A stretch of 64,000 nucleotides of DNA, taken from positions 41,740,687-41,804,686 of the forward strand of contig OW388305.1 of assembly GCA_936450465.1 (NCBI GenBank), written 5' to 3'. The DNA comes from Gibbula magus. Taxonomy: Eukaryota; Mollusca; Gastropoda; Trochida; Trochidae. The first letter of the stretch is position 1. Each line of letters begins with the position of its first letter. The translations under genes and the position numbers were made by a program. The notes under the pieces were generated by a model. That model made no database searches. It saw nothing but the letters and a program-made list of their open reading frames with translations, and had not been told where the DNA came from. Shown piece after piece: positions 44,444-55,430 of this stretch.

Positions 44444-44990
44444 TAAATAAATATTCATTAAGTAATATTCATTAAGTCCAAACCCTTTTGAATTGTAGAC
44501 TTTAAAGGTGAAGTAATTAACTTTTATTATTTGTTGAGATATTACCAATAGTTGAATAATGATGTTGTTTTTTATTTCCTAATTATCTGTTTTAATCAAT
44601 TAATTTTAATTAAAAGTAAAGAAGTGTGGAACGCAGAGCTCAGCAAAAGGTTATTAATAATAATTTGGATCATTGAATTCTTATGGTAACAGGTGGCTGT
44701 TATGCGTATGTTTATATAAATGTAAATATCATATCTACATTTTTATTATCTCAGTATCGTTATGCATAATCAGTTGTGTAATTGGTTTTGCTGTTTTTAT
44801 TACCTTTCCTGATAACATTTTGATATTTCATTATATATTGGAAATCCATACATTCCAATGCTAATTTATCTTGTGCTTTTTAATCTGCCCCTTACTTTTG
44901 TTAAAACCTAGAAAAAAAAGACCTAAGGCGTGGGTTTGAAACTGATGTGGGCGGAAACCAGAAACAATGTTTTTTCGGGGGGGGGGGGGG
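44444..44990. other. Intronic DNA with a poly-G run
   Basis: A G-run occurs at about 44,977-44,990. CTGCCCCTTACTTTTGTTAAAA near 44,885 also occurs near 7,220, so it is a dispersed repeat fragment. Confidence 0.45.
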
Positions 44991-45048
44991 CTTAGATAAT
45001 AAATCAATGAAATCCTGTTGAGCTACAGAGCCCATGGCTCTATTTTTT
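44991..45048 (+). mobile_element. 3' end fragment of the GTCCGTCC-headed repeat
   Basis: CTTAGATAATAAATCAATGAAATC and GAGCCCATGGCTCTATTTTTT match 59,245-59,303. Confidence 0.75.
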
Positions 45049-45181
45049 AAAACTATCATAGCACTGAAGCTGAAATGCTGTCAGGAAGTTGTAAAACCAT
45101 GGTCCCTACTGGCAGTCATGCCATGTGGTTTGAAAAAATCAACCAGTCCTTTGAAAAATTAATAGACCCTGCAGTATATTG

Positions 45182-45370
45182 CAGTCTGATTAAAATTGAC
45201 CGTGCACCGAGGAATTAAATCTGCAAAATAGTTCAAATCGGGATACAAACTTGTTCTGTAGATTCCTCGTCACAAGGTCTGACGACACCTCGTATTCACG
45301 CATGTTCAGAACCAGTTTAACACAGACAAAGCCCAGTCAAATAGCTGACCAATCACATCATAGTTTTTAA
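45182..45370. repeat. Dispersed repeat, related to 23,304-23,510
   Basis: Shared words CAGTCTGATTAAAAT, ACAAACTTGTTCTG and a GACCAATCACATCA-like end. Class unknown. Confidence 0.5.
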
Positions 45371-45485
45371 ACGGTCACCGTTTTTAAAGCATGAAGAACA
45401 GACACCATGCTGTCTGTCTACTATTCTCACTGCACAGTAGCGTGTCTTGATAGGCTCTGGTGAAATACCAAACCTTCATTATCTC

Positions 45486-45975
45486 TGGTCTGGTCTGGAC
45501 AGCATTGGAACAACTTCTTCCCCTGTTCGCTGTCAGTTGTAGATTGAGATTAAGGAGAGCAGTTATGACTATTTTTACTTAAACATTTCTAATCACCATA
45601 ATTATTCTAAGATTCTGTTCATTTACAATATGTGCCTTCTTTGAAGTCTTTGAAGTCTGTGAATATGAATCCTTGAAGTGGAGATTAGTCTCTGGTCTGA
45701 AAGGGAAGCTAAGAAATGTGTCCATATTCTCCATATGGTTTGGACAGTGGGGGAATAGATTTTGTCTCAGCTTTTTGTCAGTGTTTGAAATAATTCAAGG
45801 GAAATTGTTGCACAGCAATTCTCATTACTGTAATTGTGGGAGTCAACCTGTGGTCTGGACAGTAAAGCGTTGTGAGATTCTGTCCATGTCTTATGTCAGT
45901 TGCAGAAGAATTGAGATAACAGAAGGAAAATTGGGATTCAGTCATTCTGATTGTTGTAATTATCAATAAACTCTG
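45486..45975. repeat. Degenerate tandem repeat with GGTCTGGACAG landmarks
   Basis: GGTCTGGACAG or GGTTTGGACAG occurs at about 45,489, 45,737 and 45,851, each followed by TGTCAGTTG-like words and an A/G-rich GAGAT stretch. A further weak copy is near 47,612. Confidence 0.45.
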
Positions 45976-46000
45976 AAAGGTCAGTCTATTATTTGACATA

Positions 46001-46318
46001 TTAAAGGCGCTGTAGCACTATCTGTTTACTGCTCTCACAAAAATATAAATAACCGTTATTAATCGCTAGATAATACTCCTGAATCAATAAAAAAAAAATT
46101 AAATTGATGTACTTGGTTCTGTTTAGCCATTCAAGTCAATTTCCTTCAAGCGGCCTTTTTAATGTGTTCGAATACAGATAACAGTTTACTATTGATACGG
46201 AATATCTGGTCGTGTGATGAGATGTTTTACCCACTAACATACCAATATATTGTAAACTTTAATAATAAATGGCAAATGTGAGAAAACACAATAAACTAAA
46301 AATGTGCTACAGTTTTAA
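46001..46318 (+). mobile_element. MITE family B, complete copy (318 bp)
   Basis: TTAAAGGCGCTGTAGCAC at the left and GTGCTACAGTTTTAA at the right. TTAA at both ends. Internal GCGGCC block. Confidence 0.8.
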
Positions 46319-47167
46319 AGATATTGTCTTGTTCCTCTCAAGGATATACTGAAATATCTTGGCTTCGAGGTCTCAGGACAGAGCAGAGACAAAGAATCCT
46401 GTAGTTATTCTCCGTCAAATGTGAAAGTATTAGATAAGAGAGCAGTAGTTTAACCTTCATTTTACTGGAATTATTTTCAACACATGCTTCTTTGTGAAAT
46501 GTGCGTGCCATGATTGTCCTAACATAAGACCATTGTCTGGATAATGTATGCAAGATCACACAATATTTTCTGTCAGGTATGTGCTTGAGATTAGAAATGT
46601 GAAAATGGGTTCTCTTTGTAGATGAATGATCAGTTTGGATGATATTTTATTTGGTTCTAAAATGTACCATATTACAATACGTGCTGGTTTAAGTTATATC
46701 TTCCTACTTGACTTTCATATTCACCCTCAAATGCTTAAAATATCAAATATATATATGTTTCAATGAAAACCAAGGAACAGTCTCATGCATGTATTGTAGC
46801 CGACAATTATGACTCTATCTCACGTATGTACTCGTTATACGACTTATGAAACGCTATAGAAGCTAATCTGTCATCCTATCTACTTTATTAAACTTTCTAA
46901 AATTTAATGGCTGCAGCAAGCCAAGGTCCATTGTCCGGTTTTCGATCATGACCATGAATTTGAATGATTGTATTTTTGTTATACTGAACTAATTGACCTT
47001 AAACTTGTTATTTTCGGTTAAAGTTGATAATTCTCAATTAAATAACACAAATTATAACATAAGACATATATTTGACCTCACCAACATGATTGTCCCTTTA
47101 AGGTAATTATTTGAACAGTCTGCATGGTCAGTCTATAAAGCTTGAATATGGCAACACTTATCCATAT
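46319..47167. other. Intronic DNA, nothing recognised
   Basis: Short chance ORFs only. Confidence 0.5.
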
Positions 47168-47335
47168 ATGGTTATATTTGGGATAACACTACCTTCAATA
47201 GTACAAATTCTTGTACTTTTTCGGGCCGAGTCCCATGCAGGATTCAAACCCACGCCCTCAGAGGAAGGCAACTATCGCCAGTATTGACTGTACCAACAGC
47301 TTACCACCATCCATTTCGCCTCGACAAAAATCAAG
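47168..47335 (-). mobile_element. Second tRNA-like SINE family, minus strand
   Basis: On the minus strand it reads from a TGGTGGTAAGCTG (A-box-like) region through GGGTTTGAATCC (B-box-like) to GTGTTATCCCAAATATAACC. The 3' half is repeated at 47,460-47,560. Confidence 0.5.
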
Positions 47336-47459
47336 GTTCAACAATCGATAGTTAAGCTAATTTTACATTCAATACCCCTCTGATAGACATAAATCGGCAC
47401 AGCTCCCTAGGCTGAATGCATTAGAAATACTTGCCATTAAGATAGTGAAGAAATATAAC

Positions 47460-47565
47460 GTGGTTATATTTGGGATAACACTACCTTCAATAGTACAAAT
47501 TCTTGTACTTTTTCGGGCTGAGTCCCATCCGGGATTCAAACCCCCCCCCCCCTCAGAGTACGGGA
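47460..47565 (-). repeat. Partial second copy of the 47,168 element
   Basis: GGTTATATTTGGGATAACAC through ATTCAAACC duplicates 47,168-47,250 almost exactly, with a C-run expanded to 13 bases (poly-C at about 47,540-47,552). Confidence 0.7.
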
Positions 47566-47996
47566 ACTTATATCCATGTCATGAGAGCTGAAACACTAAG
47601 AACAGTAGTCTGTGGTTGGACAGTATGAAACTGGATTCTTGTCATACCTTCTGTCAGGTGAAGAGAAATGGAGTTTTGTCTGTCTGGCAATCAAAAGAAA
47701 ATAGAAAAAGAGGAAGAAGAAGAGGAACAGGGTGAAGAAGAAAAACAGGAAGAAGATGGAAAATTAACTGCTTAATTTACCACAGTGTCACACACTTACA
47801 AAAATATTTTTATGTCAGTGACTTCAAGCATATTGAAGAAAGGCTAATATCGTTGACTGATTGATTGATACAGTGTCATTGAGCATACATGTATACATGT
47901 ATCTTTCAATCTCAACCCTCAAGCTCTCTGGATTCCTAGTTTGATGACTTTGAGTCTACAAGTGATGTTAATCCAGATTTGGTATAGTATATATGA
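47566..47996. other. Intronic DNA with purine-rich stretch
   Basis: AAGAGGAAGAAGAAGAGG-type low complexity at about 47,690-47,765. No gene. Confidence 0.5.
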
Positions 47997-48499
47997 TACA
48001 CTGTCAGCCAAAAGAAATGCCTACTTGATATTCCTTAAAATGAAAGAATAATTTCTGAAATATAATTAATGGTAGTCTCCTTGTTAAGCTGAAACAATAA
48101 ATAATATGAAAGTCCTTTGAAATCTTGGAAAAACTTTGATTCAAGTCAAAAACATTCATGAAAAACACGCCCAATGAAGATCTCTTTTTTTGGTTGATTC
48201 ACTTGTGCACCATAACCACGTACATCTGTATCGTTATCACCACTTTAATGCGAATGTCTGCCTGTATTGTTGCTCATGGTTGAATGAAGATCTGTTTCAA
48301 ATGTTTTTCTGACAAGTACTGATCGAAAACTTAACAATTTCTGTTGTCTCATTTTAAAAAATCGCGATCTTTTGTGACATGACAACTTCTGAAATTAAAA
48401 TATATGCAGAAATGGTGCAACTTCATAAAACTGTTCATAATAGTTTTTTTTACGAAATCTGATATTATCTGGTAGGCGTTTCTTTTGACCGACAGTATA
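47997..48499. mobile_element. TA-flanked inverted-repeat element (~500 bp)
   Basis: CTGTCAGCCAAAAGAAATGC at the left and GCGTTTCTTTTGACCGACAG at the right form ~25-bp inverted repeats with TA at the edges. The CAAAAGAAA core is shared with the element at 61,398. Tc1/mariner-like MITE by structure (inference). No ORF. Confidence 0.75.
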
Positions 48500-48734
48500 G
48501 GCATACGCAGGAGGGGGATGACTCCAGTTGAAGAAACTTCCAGTATTCTGGTATAGGTATTGATTCAAAGTGAGGCTCGCGCTTCTGTGTTTATACAACT
48601 CGAATGGATCCCATATGAATAGTTATGACTGCAGAAATATTCTATTATGCATGTAGGCTGGAAGTCTGAAGTGATTGATAACTACTGTGTTCTGACCTCT
48701 CAAGCCAACAAGCACAAGGGAAGCTAGATCAGGA

Positions 48735-49055
48735 CAAGGAACAGTCCCTGGTCCAGATTAACTACAGGAATCAAATGGTGGATAAATAGAGTTAGATCCT
48801 TTCCATGGACTAACCAGAAACCTCAGAACCTAAAGGGTCCTATATGATATAGAAAATAATGTCCATGGTCAGATAACAAAAGAAACCAAAATATGGATAT
48901 ATGGAGTTATATCTTGTCCATAGACTAACCAGAAACCTCAGAACATACAGGGTCCATGACTCCCTATTTGATATAGAAAAGACAGATTGTACAGATTAAC
49001 TAAAGGAACCAACAAATGGATATGTAGTTATATCTTGCCCCTGGACGAACTAGAT
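48735..49055. repeat. Degenerate tandem repeat, ~3 units of ~120 bp
   Basis: CTAACCAGAAACCTCAGAAC occurs at about 48,809 and 48,924, with GGATATATGGAGTTATATC-like and ATGATATAGAAAA words repeating. The last unit is partial. Confidence 0.6.
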
Positions 49056-49059
49056 ATGG

Positions 49060-49160
49060 CAAGATTTAAAATGGTGGACAGTGTCCTACCTTCTTTATAT
49101 GTTATACAGGTAGATGGGTATATGTATATATAAGTATTTTTAGGGTCTGGCGCCTATGCC
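49060..49160. repeat. Solo right arm of the foldback at 55,151-55,430
   Basis: AAATGGTGGACAGTGTCCTACCTTC, TATAAGTATTTTTAG and GGTCTGGCGCCT match the right arm of that foldback. Confidence 0.7.
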
Positions 49161-49239
49161 TTCAGGGTATGTCTTTGATGTAGAAGTTACCAATATATGT
49201 TCGCTTAACCATAATGAATACTCTCTGCAGCACTAGTGG

Positions 49240-49478
49240 AAATATGTCACTGTAGGGAGCTGGAGTGGGGTCAGGTAAGGTGAGGTGAGGTGGGGTGGGG
49301 TGAGGTGAGGTGAGGTGAGGTGAGGTGAGGTGAGGTGAGGTGAGGTGAGGTGAGGTGAGGTGAGGTGGGGTGGGGTGGGGTGGGGTGGGGTGGGGTGGGG
49401 TGGGACGGGTTGGGGTGTGGTGGGGTTGTTGTGGGTTGAGGTGAGGTTGGTTTTAATGCCACTTTCAAGAGTATTTCA
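49240..49478 (-). repeat. SINE 3' end with tail expanded into a (GGTGA/GGTGG)n microsatellite
   Basis: 49,275-49,430 is a pure pentanucleotide run, GGTGA passing into GGTGG. It is directly followed by TTTTAATGCCACTTTCAAGAGTATTTCAC, the reverse complement of the SINE 3' body. The SINE tail elsewhere is CTCACCTCACCTC, so the microsatellite is an overgrown SINE tail. The rest of the SINE is absent. Confidence 0.85.
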
Positions 49479-50297
49479 CAGGGCACTGGATGCAGACTAG
49501 CTAGATCACAGAAGTTCCTGATATGAATTACAATGTAGCTTACATTAATTTTAAGATGGCATATTTATTAAATATGTAAGATCATTGTATAACTGATTGG
49601 TATATGAACTCTGATTTAAGTATATTTGAACAAGATAGGATATGATGGAAATGACAGGATCTTGTATTATAAAAGTTATCTGTGATTCATAGCATAAATA
49701 TAAGATTCAAACATATCCAGCCTACACTGCTCTGTAAAAAAATATTTCAACTGGTGGATCAGGAAGTAGAATCCATACCTTGTTAGAGTGATCTATAGAT
49801 ATTCTTGTAGTTAAGTGATGTAAATTAGAGATGTAAAATGCATTGTTAGATTTCAATATTTCATTAGTCAAGGATACTTTATATTTTTCGTCGAATAGAA
49901 TGTGCATTAAAGTGAAATTAATATGTGAACAGGTGGTGCAGAAATTAGTAATATATGAATATTCATCATGAGATAAAAATGGTATTTGAATATTCTTCAT
50001 GAGATGAGATAAAACTGATATTTGAGAAATGTCAAATGTTTATAAAATAATGCAATGTTTGTAAATAATGTTCATTTTATGAAGAGAGTGTCCACATCAC
50101 ATCATTTAATCATGATCATTTTATGATATCATTCTATGATACATGGCGTCAGGGATGACACCATAGTGTAAATATCTACCGGTAATATCACTTATTCATG
50201 TCTTCATTAACTCGGCCTTCAAAGCAATGACGAAGATATCTGTATAGTAATGCATCTGAAATATATATGCTGCAGCCAGATGTGTTTCCAGAGTCAG
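49479..50297. other. Intronic DNA, nothing recognised
   Basis: AT-rich with chance ORFs (92 codons at 49,722-50,000). Confidence 0.5.
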
Positions 50298-51026
50298 CAA
50301 ATGAGAACACATATATCTCGTGTTCTACGTGAACTGCACTGGCTACCCGTTCAGTCACGTGTCAAGTATAAGATTTGTATGTTGACACATGAGTGCGTGC
50401 ACAATGACGATTTCCCTGCACAATGAAGATTTCCCTGCACAATGATGATTTCCTTGCACAATGACGATTTCCTTGCACAATGACTATTTCCCTGCACAAT
50501 GACGATTTCCTTGCACAATGACGATTTCCCTGCACAATGACGATTTCCCTGCACAATGACAATTTCCCTGCACAATGACAATTTCCTTGCACAATGACGA
50601 TTTCCTTGCACAATGACTATTTCCCTGCACAATGACGATTTCCTTGCACAATGACGATTTCCCTGCACAATGACGATTTCCCTGCACAATGACAATTTCC
50701 CTGCACAATGACAATTTCCTTGCACAATGACAATTTCCTTGCACCATGACGATTTCCATGCTCCATGACGATTTCCCTGCACCATGATGATTTCCCTGCA
50801 CAATGACGATTTCCCTGCACAATGACGATTTCCCTGCACAATGACAATTTCCTTGCACAATGACAATTTCCTTGCACCATGACGATTTCCATGCACCATG
50901 ACGATTTCCCTGCACAATGACGATTTCCCTGCACAATGATGATTTCCCTGCACAATGATGATTTCCCTGCTTATCTAAAAGATCTGATCTCCCAGTACAC
51001 TCCAGCCCGTCAACTTCGATCCAGAC
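50298..51026 (+). mobile_element. LINE 3' ORF fragment split by an internal 19-bp minisatellite
   Basis: 50,298-50,412 encodes RELHWLPVQSRVKYKI and ECVHNDDFP, the LINE C-terminal tail region also seen at 41,175. After the tandem array the reading resumes at about 50,965 with PAYLKDLISQYTPARQLRSR, the next expected LINE segment. The ORF is then cut by a SINE fragment. No catalytic RT residues are present. Confidence 0.8.
50397..50972. repeat. 19-bp minisatellite, about 30 units
   Basis: Units TGCACAATGACGATTTCCC with variants (AATGACAATTTCC, ACCATGACGATTTCC, CTTGCACAATG). 19 is not a multiple of 3 and the unit has no stop on the minus strand in any frame. All three minus frames are therefore open for hundreds of bases, which gives several spurious long ORFs. 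Confidence 0.95.
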
Positions 51027-51115
51027 GATGCTTGCAGGTTTAACCGCAATACATAGCCACTGCGCGATGCAGACTTTCTCCCTGTCATAGAAGTGAAATA
51101 ATCTTGAAAGCATTC
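51027..51115 (+). mobile_element. SINE fragment (body and 3' end) fused to the LINE piece
   Basis: GATGCTTGCAGGTTTAACCGC, CATAGCCACTGCGCGATGC and GTGAAATAATCTTGAAAG match the SINE body. The head is missing. Confidence 0.75.
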
Positions 51116-51696
51116 TTCATAGCAAATTAGATGGACGTAGTTAACACTTGACACTATGTCAGTTTACTATCATCATAGATAGATAGATGATTTGATAATT
51201 GTTCAAAACACACAACACAACAACAAGATAAACGTACATAAGTACATATACATGTAAAAAGTTGCTAAAAAACAGCTGGTGAAAACGAGTTTCATAGTGG
51301 ACGGAGAGGTGGGAATAATACTGTTACACAAAGATGGTCTATAAACTCTTGTGCTTCGAACCGAGATGGATTTGCATAACAGAAAATCAACTAAATATTC
51401 TTATGCTTACAAAGGCCTTGGTGCAGAATAATAGTTCAAAATGGTGGACATCTTGCTCAGTGGCAAATGAAGGAAACACTCTTAGCTTCCAAATTAACTG
51501 GACATAAAGACTTGTACTCTGTCAGTTTCAAATTCGTCTAAATCAGACTATGTACATTGAAGCTGGAACTGACAATGACTCACTGTCTATTAGGACTTTC
51601 AGAGTGAATGTTTGACTGGGGCTAAAGAGTTCGGTACAGGTCAACTGTCATTAGGAATTACTTCTAACTGAATGTGATGATGGTGGAAATGTCACT
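51116..51696. other. Intronic DNA, nothing recognised
   Basis: No repeat or exon supported. Confidence 0.5.
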
Positions 51697-51900
51697 ATGT
51701 AAGGCCTAAAAAATAAAATAAAATGTTTCTGGTCTTTACAGGCTGACAAAAATGATGCGATGACGCAATTTTTTTATTTGATTTTTTTTGGAATAAAGAG
51801 ATAAACAAACCAATTTTATACAATTATTTATATAAATAAAGCACAAATCCTCTTAAATATGTGTTACTATTCCAAATAGTCAACAATCTCACCCCTACAC
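51697..51900. repeat. Dispersed repeat, partner of 6,945-7,150
   Basis: Close match along ~200 bp (TTTCTGGTCTTTACAG, TGTTACTATTCCAAATAG). Confidence 0.75.
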
Positions 51901-52161
51901 TGTACTTGTAAATGGTACATACATAACTACAGGTGGAATTATTAACCGGCCACGAAGTGGGAAGGGGTCTGTCCGTCTGTGTGTCCGATATAAAGGGGAC
52001 AGCTTTTCTCAGACACGTTTAAGATAGAAAAATCAAATTCGGTATATGGCTTGAGAGTATATGAATACCCAGATGGAGTTCGGAAATTTGAGACTTTTTT
52101 TTCTGGAGTAAGTGCCCTTGTTCATTTTAAATAAAATTTCATGGTAACTCCAAAGAGGTAA
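51901..52161. other. Intronic DNA; probable old repeat
   Basis: GGCCACGAAGTGG with GTCTGTCCGTCTGTGTGTCCG near 51,948-51,990 looks like a repeat head, but no second copy is in the window. Confidence 0.4.
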
Positions 52162-52432
52162 TTTGGGGTTTAATGCCGCTTTCAAGATTATTTCACTTAT
52201 ATCACGGCTGCTAGTATTATGGCAGGGAGAAAGCCTGCAACGCCATGTGGCTATGTTTTGCGGTGAAACCTGCAAGCATCGGCCGGAACTAGCAAACCAT
52301 GGGTGGTACTACGCTGAAATTCAGTGCAGCATTGCACCCAAACCTTACTGCGTGTAGAACAGTTCTCTACTGCAGACAAAGTTGCCGTGCCCCTGGCGGG
52401 AACGTGCTAACCACTGCGCTCTCTCGCCCCCC
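52162..52432 (-). mobile_element. tRNA-derived SINE, minus strand, B-box region deleted
   Basis: GTTTAATGCCGCTTTCAAG at the left (3' end) through GGTGAAACCTGCAAGCATCGG and CCCCTGGCGGGAACGTGCTAACCACTGCG at the right. The segment that should carry the B-box between the CCAGGGG and GTGGTTAGC blocks is missing. Confidence 0.85.
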
Positions 52433-52750
52433 GATTATACTTTGAAGCTATAATCTGATATCCAACTTCATGTCACGACAAGATGTGAATCATATCAGAC
52501 AGTCAATCTATGATTCAAAGAGAAATTCTAAAGATGCTGTTTGTCAAAATGGTGTCTAAAGTACTGTTAAGAAACTCTTCTAGCAATCTATGACAAGTTT
52601 TAAAAATAGTTTCTTTACTTTGATCATAATGATTTAATATTCATGCACCACTTAAGTTTCTTTATTAATCATTAATTACAAGAGCATATTAAGGATTAAG
52701 GAGGATTGCATGTGTATGTAAAATTGAAAACCTACATTTGTAGCTACTTT
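52433..52750. other. Intronic DNA, nothing recognised
   Basis: No repeat or exon supported. Confidence 0.5.
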
Positions 52751-53069
52751 TTAAAGGGGCCCAGTAGCACGTTTTTTCGCTAAAATGAAATGTATTTGAA
52801 AAATAATTTCACCAATGGTAAAACATCCTTCTCTCTTGGGAGCCATGGGAAACGTTTTTGTAATACAAAATAATAAATTGTGTTCACAATAAAATGGCCG
52901 CCATGCAATTTTTGCTTTATACACAACATAGTTTTTACCACTACAGATAATTGGTTTGTGTAATAAGATGTTTTACCCTCTAAAGTTAGTTTAAATGACA
53001 TAAACTATCATTATAAATGGGAAATTTGAAAAAATAAATTTTGCAAAAAACGTGCTACTGCCCCTTTAA
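52751..53069 (-). mobile_element. MITE family A, reverse copy with internal deletion (319 bp)
   Basis: TTAA-AGGGGCCCAGTAGCACG (two extra C) at the left, CGTGCTACTGCCCC-TTTAA at the right. About 40 bp shorter than other copies. Confidence 0.9.
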
Positions 53070-53344
53070 GTTTAGTTTGATTTTAGAGATATGGCGTTAC
53101 AGTGTATTGGTCGTGTGGTGCATTTTTATTGTAGAATCTTTCTGTTGCGTTTACATCGACAGTTCAGTCGTTGGACAAGTGTAATTATCTTTATTGATAA
53201 GAGGTCAGGGGTCACGCTCTCAGCACGCAATTTGGGCTTGAAACGCAGCCCGCAGTTGACAGGGGGATGCACTGTTGGGCTTGACTTCAAGCCTGCAGCA
53301 TGCTTGATCTTAAAGTTTTAGGTAAATTCATGGACAACAGTCAA
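53070..53344. other. Intronic DNA, nothing recognised
   Basis: A 76-codon ORF (53,091-53,321) lacks any recognisable domain. Confidence 0.5.
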
Positions 53345-53545
53345 CAAGGCATAACTCACTCCAATCTTCATCACTGGCTAATTTAAAAATTGATGCATTT
53401 CCTTAACATTTCTGTTCTGTCTTTCTAGCAAATCAAAGCCCACAATGCAGTTCAGATGCACCGCTCCATTATGTTAGCACAGTAAAGTAAGAAATGTGAC
53501 ATGGCTTAAATTAGCCAGTGATGGAGACTGAGTTATGCCTTGCTG
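53345..53545. repeat. Foldback element, family F, second copy
   Basis: AAGGCATAACTCACTCC...CACTGGCTAATTTAA at the left is inverted as TTAAATTAGCCAGTG...GAGTTATGCCTT at the right. Arms ~41 bp, spacer ~120 bp. Related to 38,244-38,414. Confidence 0.75.
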
Positions 53546-54010
53546 AGAGAATTTGGACAGCAATGTCAATAAATAAGAAACCTGCACTGACTAATACTCG
53601 ACACATGGTAATTAAGCATACATAAGCTAACCATTATCAGATATGACTATCACATTCACCTGTGGTATATAAAGCGTTATCCTCCACAGCTAGCAGAGAA
53701 ACCAGGATAGATGGAATCGGTGGCGCCAACGTTCTCAAAGTTTGTTGCTAATGATAAGTCTGAAAGAATACCATAGAACATTAAGGCAGTCTTAACTCTT
53801 TTTTTTATTACAATTAGTTAATGGTGAATTAACAAAATGATATAGCTACATGACGTATCTAGCTTGATTTTTGTTACTTTTTGTTATTCAGCTGAACAGA
53901 GTGCCTCCTGTTAAATGGAAAAGCTTCGAAATGGCTTTGGTGATATCATTTGATAATTTCAAAATAATTATGCATGCACATAGCCAAGTAAAATATAGCA
54001 TTTCAAGGGT
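53546..54010. other. Intronic DNA, nothing recognised
   Basis: No repeat or exon supported. Confidence 0.5.
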
Positions 54011-54582
54011 TTGGTGCAGAAAGGTACCAAGTGCATATTTACTCATTTTGAGAAAATCGCATTTTTAGTTTCCAATGTTCATATATCTCTTGCACTGAAA
54101 ATGTTGATATAATCACTTTGAGGATTTTAAATGAAGGTAACTTTCAAGTATAACATGCATTATTGTGTTTGGCAAATACAAACATAATTTCTTAATTATG
54201 TTAATTATTGCAGATGGTACCGCCGTTTTGTTCAATCACTTGGGACAGAAAGGTACCAAGTGACACTTGGTACATTTCTGCACTGACATTTCACCACTGT
54301 TTCATTGTGAATCACAGTGCTGTAACGTACCAAATGCCACTTGGTCCCTTTCTGCACTAACACTTTGCCACTGTTAAGCTCGAGTTACAGTGCTGTAAGG
54401 TACCAAGTGACACTTGGTTCCTTTCTGCACAAAAGATTTCTGAGTTATTCACTTGGTACCTTTATACACAATTAAATATTTCAGTTATTACTGAAGATAG
54501 AGTCTCCAAACATTGAAGCAATCAATAATTTCTAATAAAGTGACAATGTGCCAAAAATGCACTTGGTACCTTTCTGCATCAA
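54011..54582. mobile_element. Inverted-repeat element with multiple internal GGTACCAAGTG sites
   Basis: Outer inverted repeats GTGCAGAAAGGTACCAAGTG (54,014-54,033) and CACTTGGTACCTTTCTGCA (54,560-54,578). The same word, in both orientations, recurs inside at about 54,245, 54,268, 54,330, 54,343, 54,397, 54,411 and 54,450, often as facing pairs (GGTACCAAGTGACACTTGG). No ORF. Family unknown. Confidence 0.7.
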
Positions 54583-55150
54583 GCCCAAATTTTTTTTGTT
54601 TTTTTTTGTTTGACCACTGTGGTCTCAATGCCTGTAGTCTGCTTACTGAACTGACAGCTTTTGAAGGATGTAGTTGAATTTCCTTTGGAATATAATTTTT
54701 CAAGTCTTTGAAGAGCATTGAAATTTGTAAGAAATTTTCAAAATGGAACCTGATTAATTAACCTAACCAAAACTGAGAATTCAACGTGTGCGTAGTCATG
54801 TTTTATGAATATAATGATGGAAATTTTGCCTGAGATCAACTGTGTGAACTCCCAATGTCTGAAGTCCTGTCATAACATGCTTTGAGAGTTTCTCATCTGA
54901 AAATCAGAACTGAATGGAACTAATGACAACATGAAAAGATAGATTGACCTTGTGTCCATATGTCAAATAGTGAAAATACAGATGTTATTGCTTTGATTGC
55001 TTAGTTAATGTTTCTATTGTCATGGAATACTACAGTATTCAATGTAATAAGTCACCGTGCCCTATGGGCTTCCCCACCATGTTTTAAACTTCAGAATCCT
55101 GTCTCATAAACCTATAAACTATAAAGATGTCAGAATTATTTGACATTCAC
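54583..55150. other. Intronic DNA, nothing recognised
   Basis: Chance ORFs only. Confidence 0.5.
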
Positions 55151-55430
55151 AGGCGCAAGATGCTAAAAATACACTTATGTATATATATTTACCTACCTAT
55201 GTAACATATAAAGAAGGTATGACACTGTCCGCAATTTTAAATCCTGGCATAGGACCGGAACTGGTTTGCTGGCTCAAATACGCTTTGTAACATTCATAGA
55301 CGGATCCAAGTTTACATTTCCGGTCCTATGCCAGGATTCAAGATGGCGGACAGTGTCATTCCTTCTTTATATTTTACATAGGTAGGTAGATATATATATA
55401 CGTAGGTGCATATTTAGCGTCTGGCGCCTC
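55151..55430. repeat. Foldback element with ~110-bp arms
   Basis: AGGCGCAAGATGCTAAAAAT... and ...GGTCCTATGCCAGG... pair with the opposite arm ending GCGTCTGGCGCCT. Inner arm ends CCTGGCATAGGACCGGAA / TTTCCGGTCCTATGCCAGG face each other across a ~55-bp loop. The right arm alone recurs at 49,060-49,160. Confidence 0.85.

Noticed and set aside
50351..51113. 112-209-codon ORFs with repeating CREIVIVQGN peptide
   Set aside because: Artefact of the stop-free 19-bp unit, open in all three frames.
53091..53321. 76-codon ORF as a possible small gene
   Set aside because: No domain, no splice support, and embedded in a repeat-rich intron.
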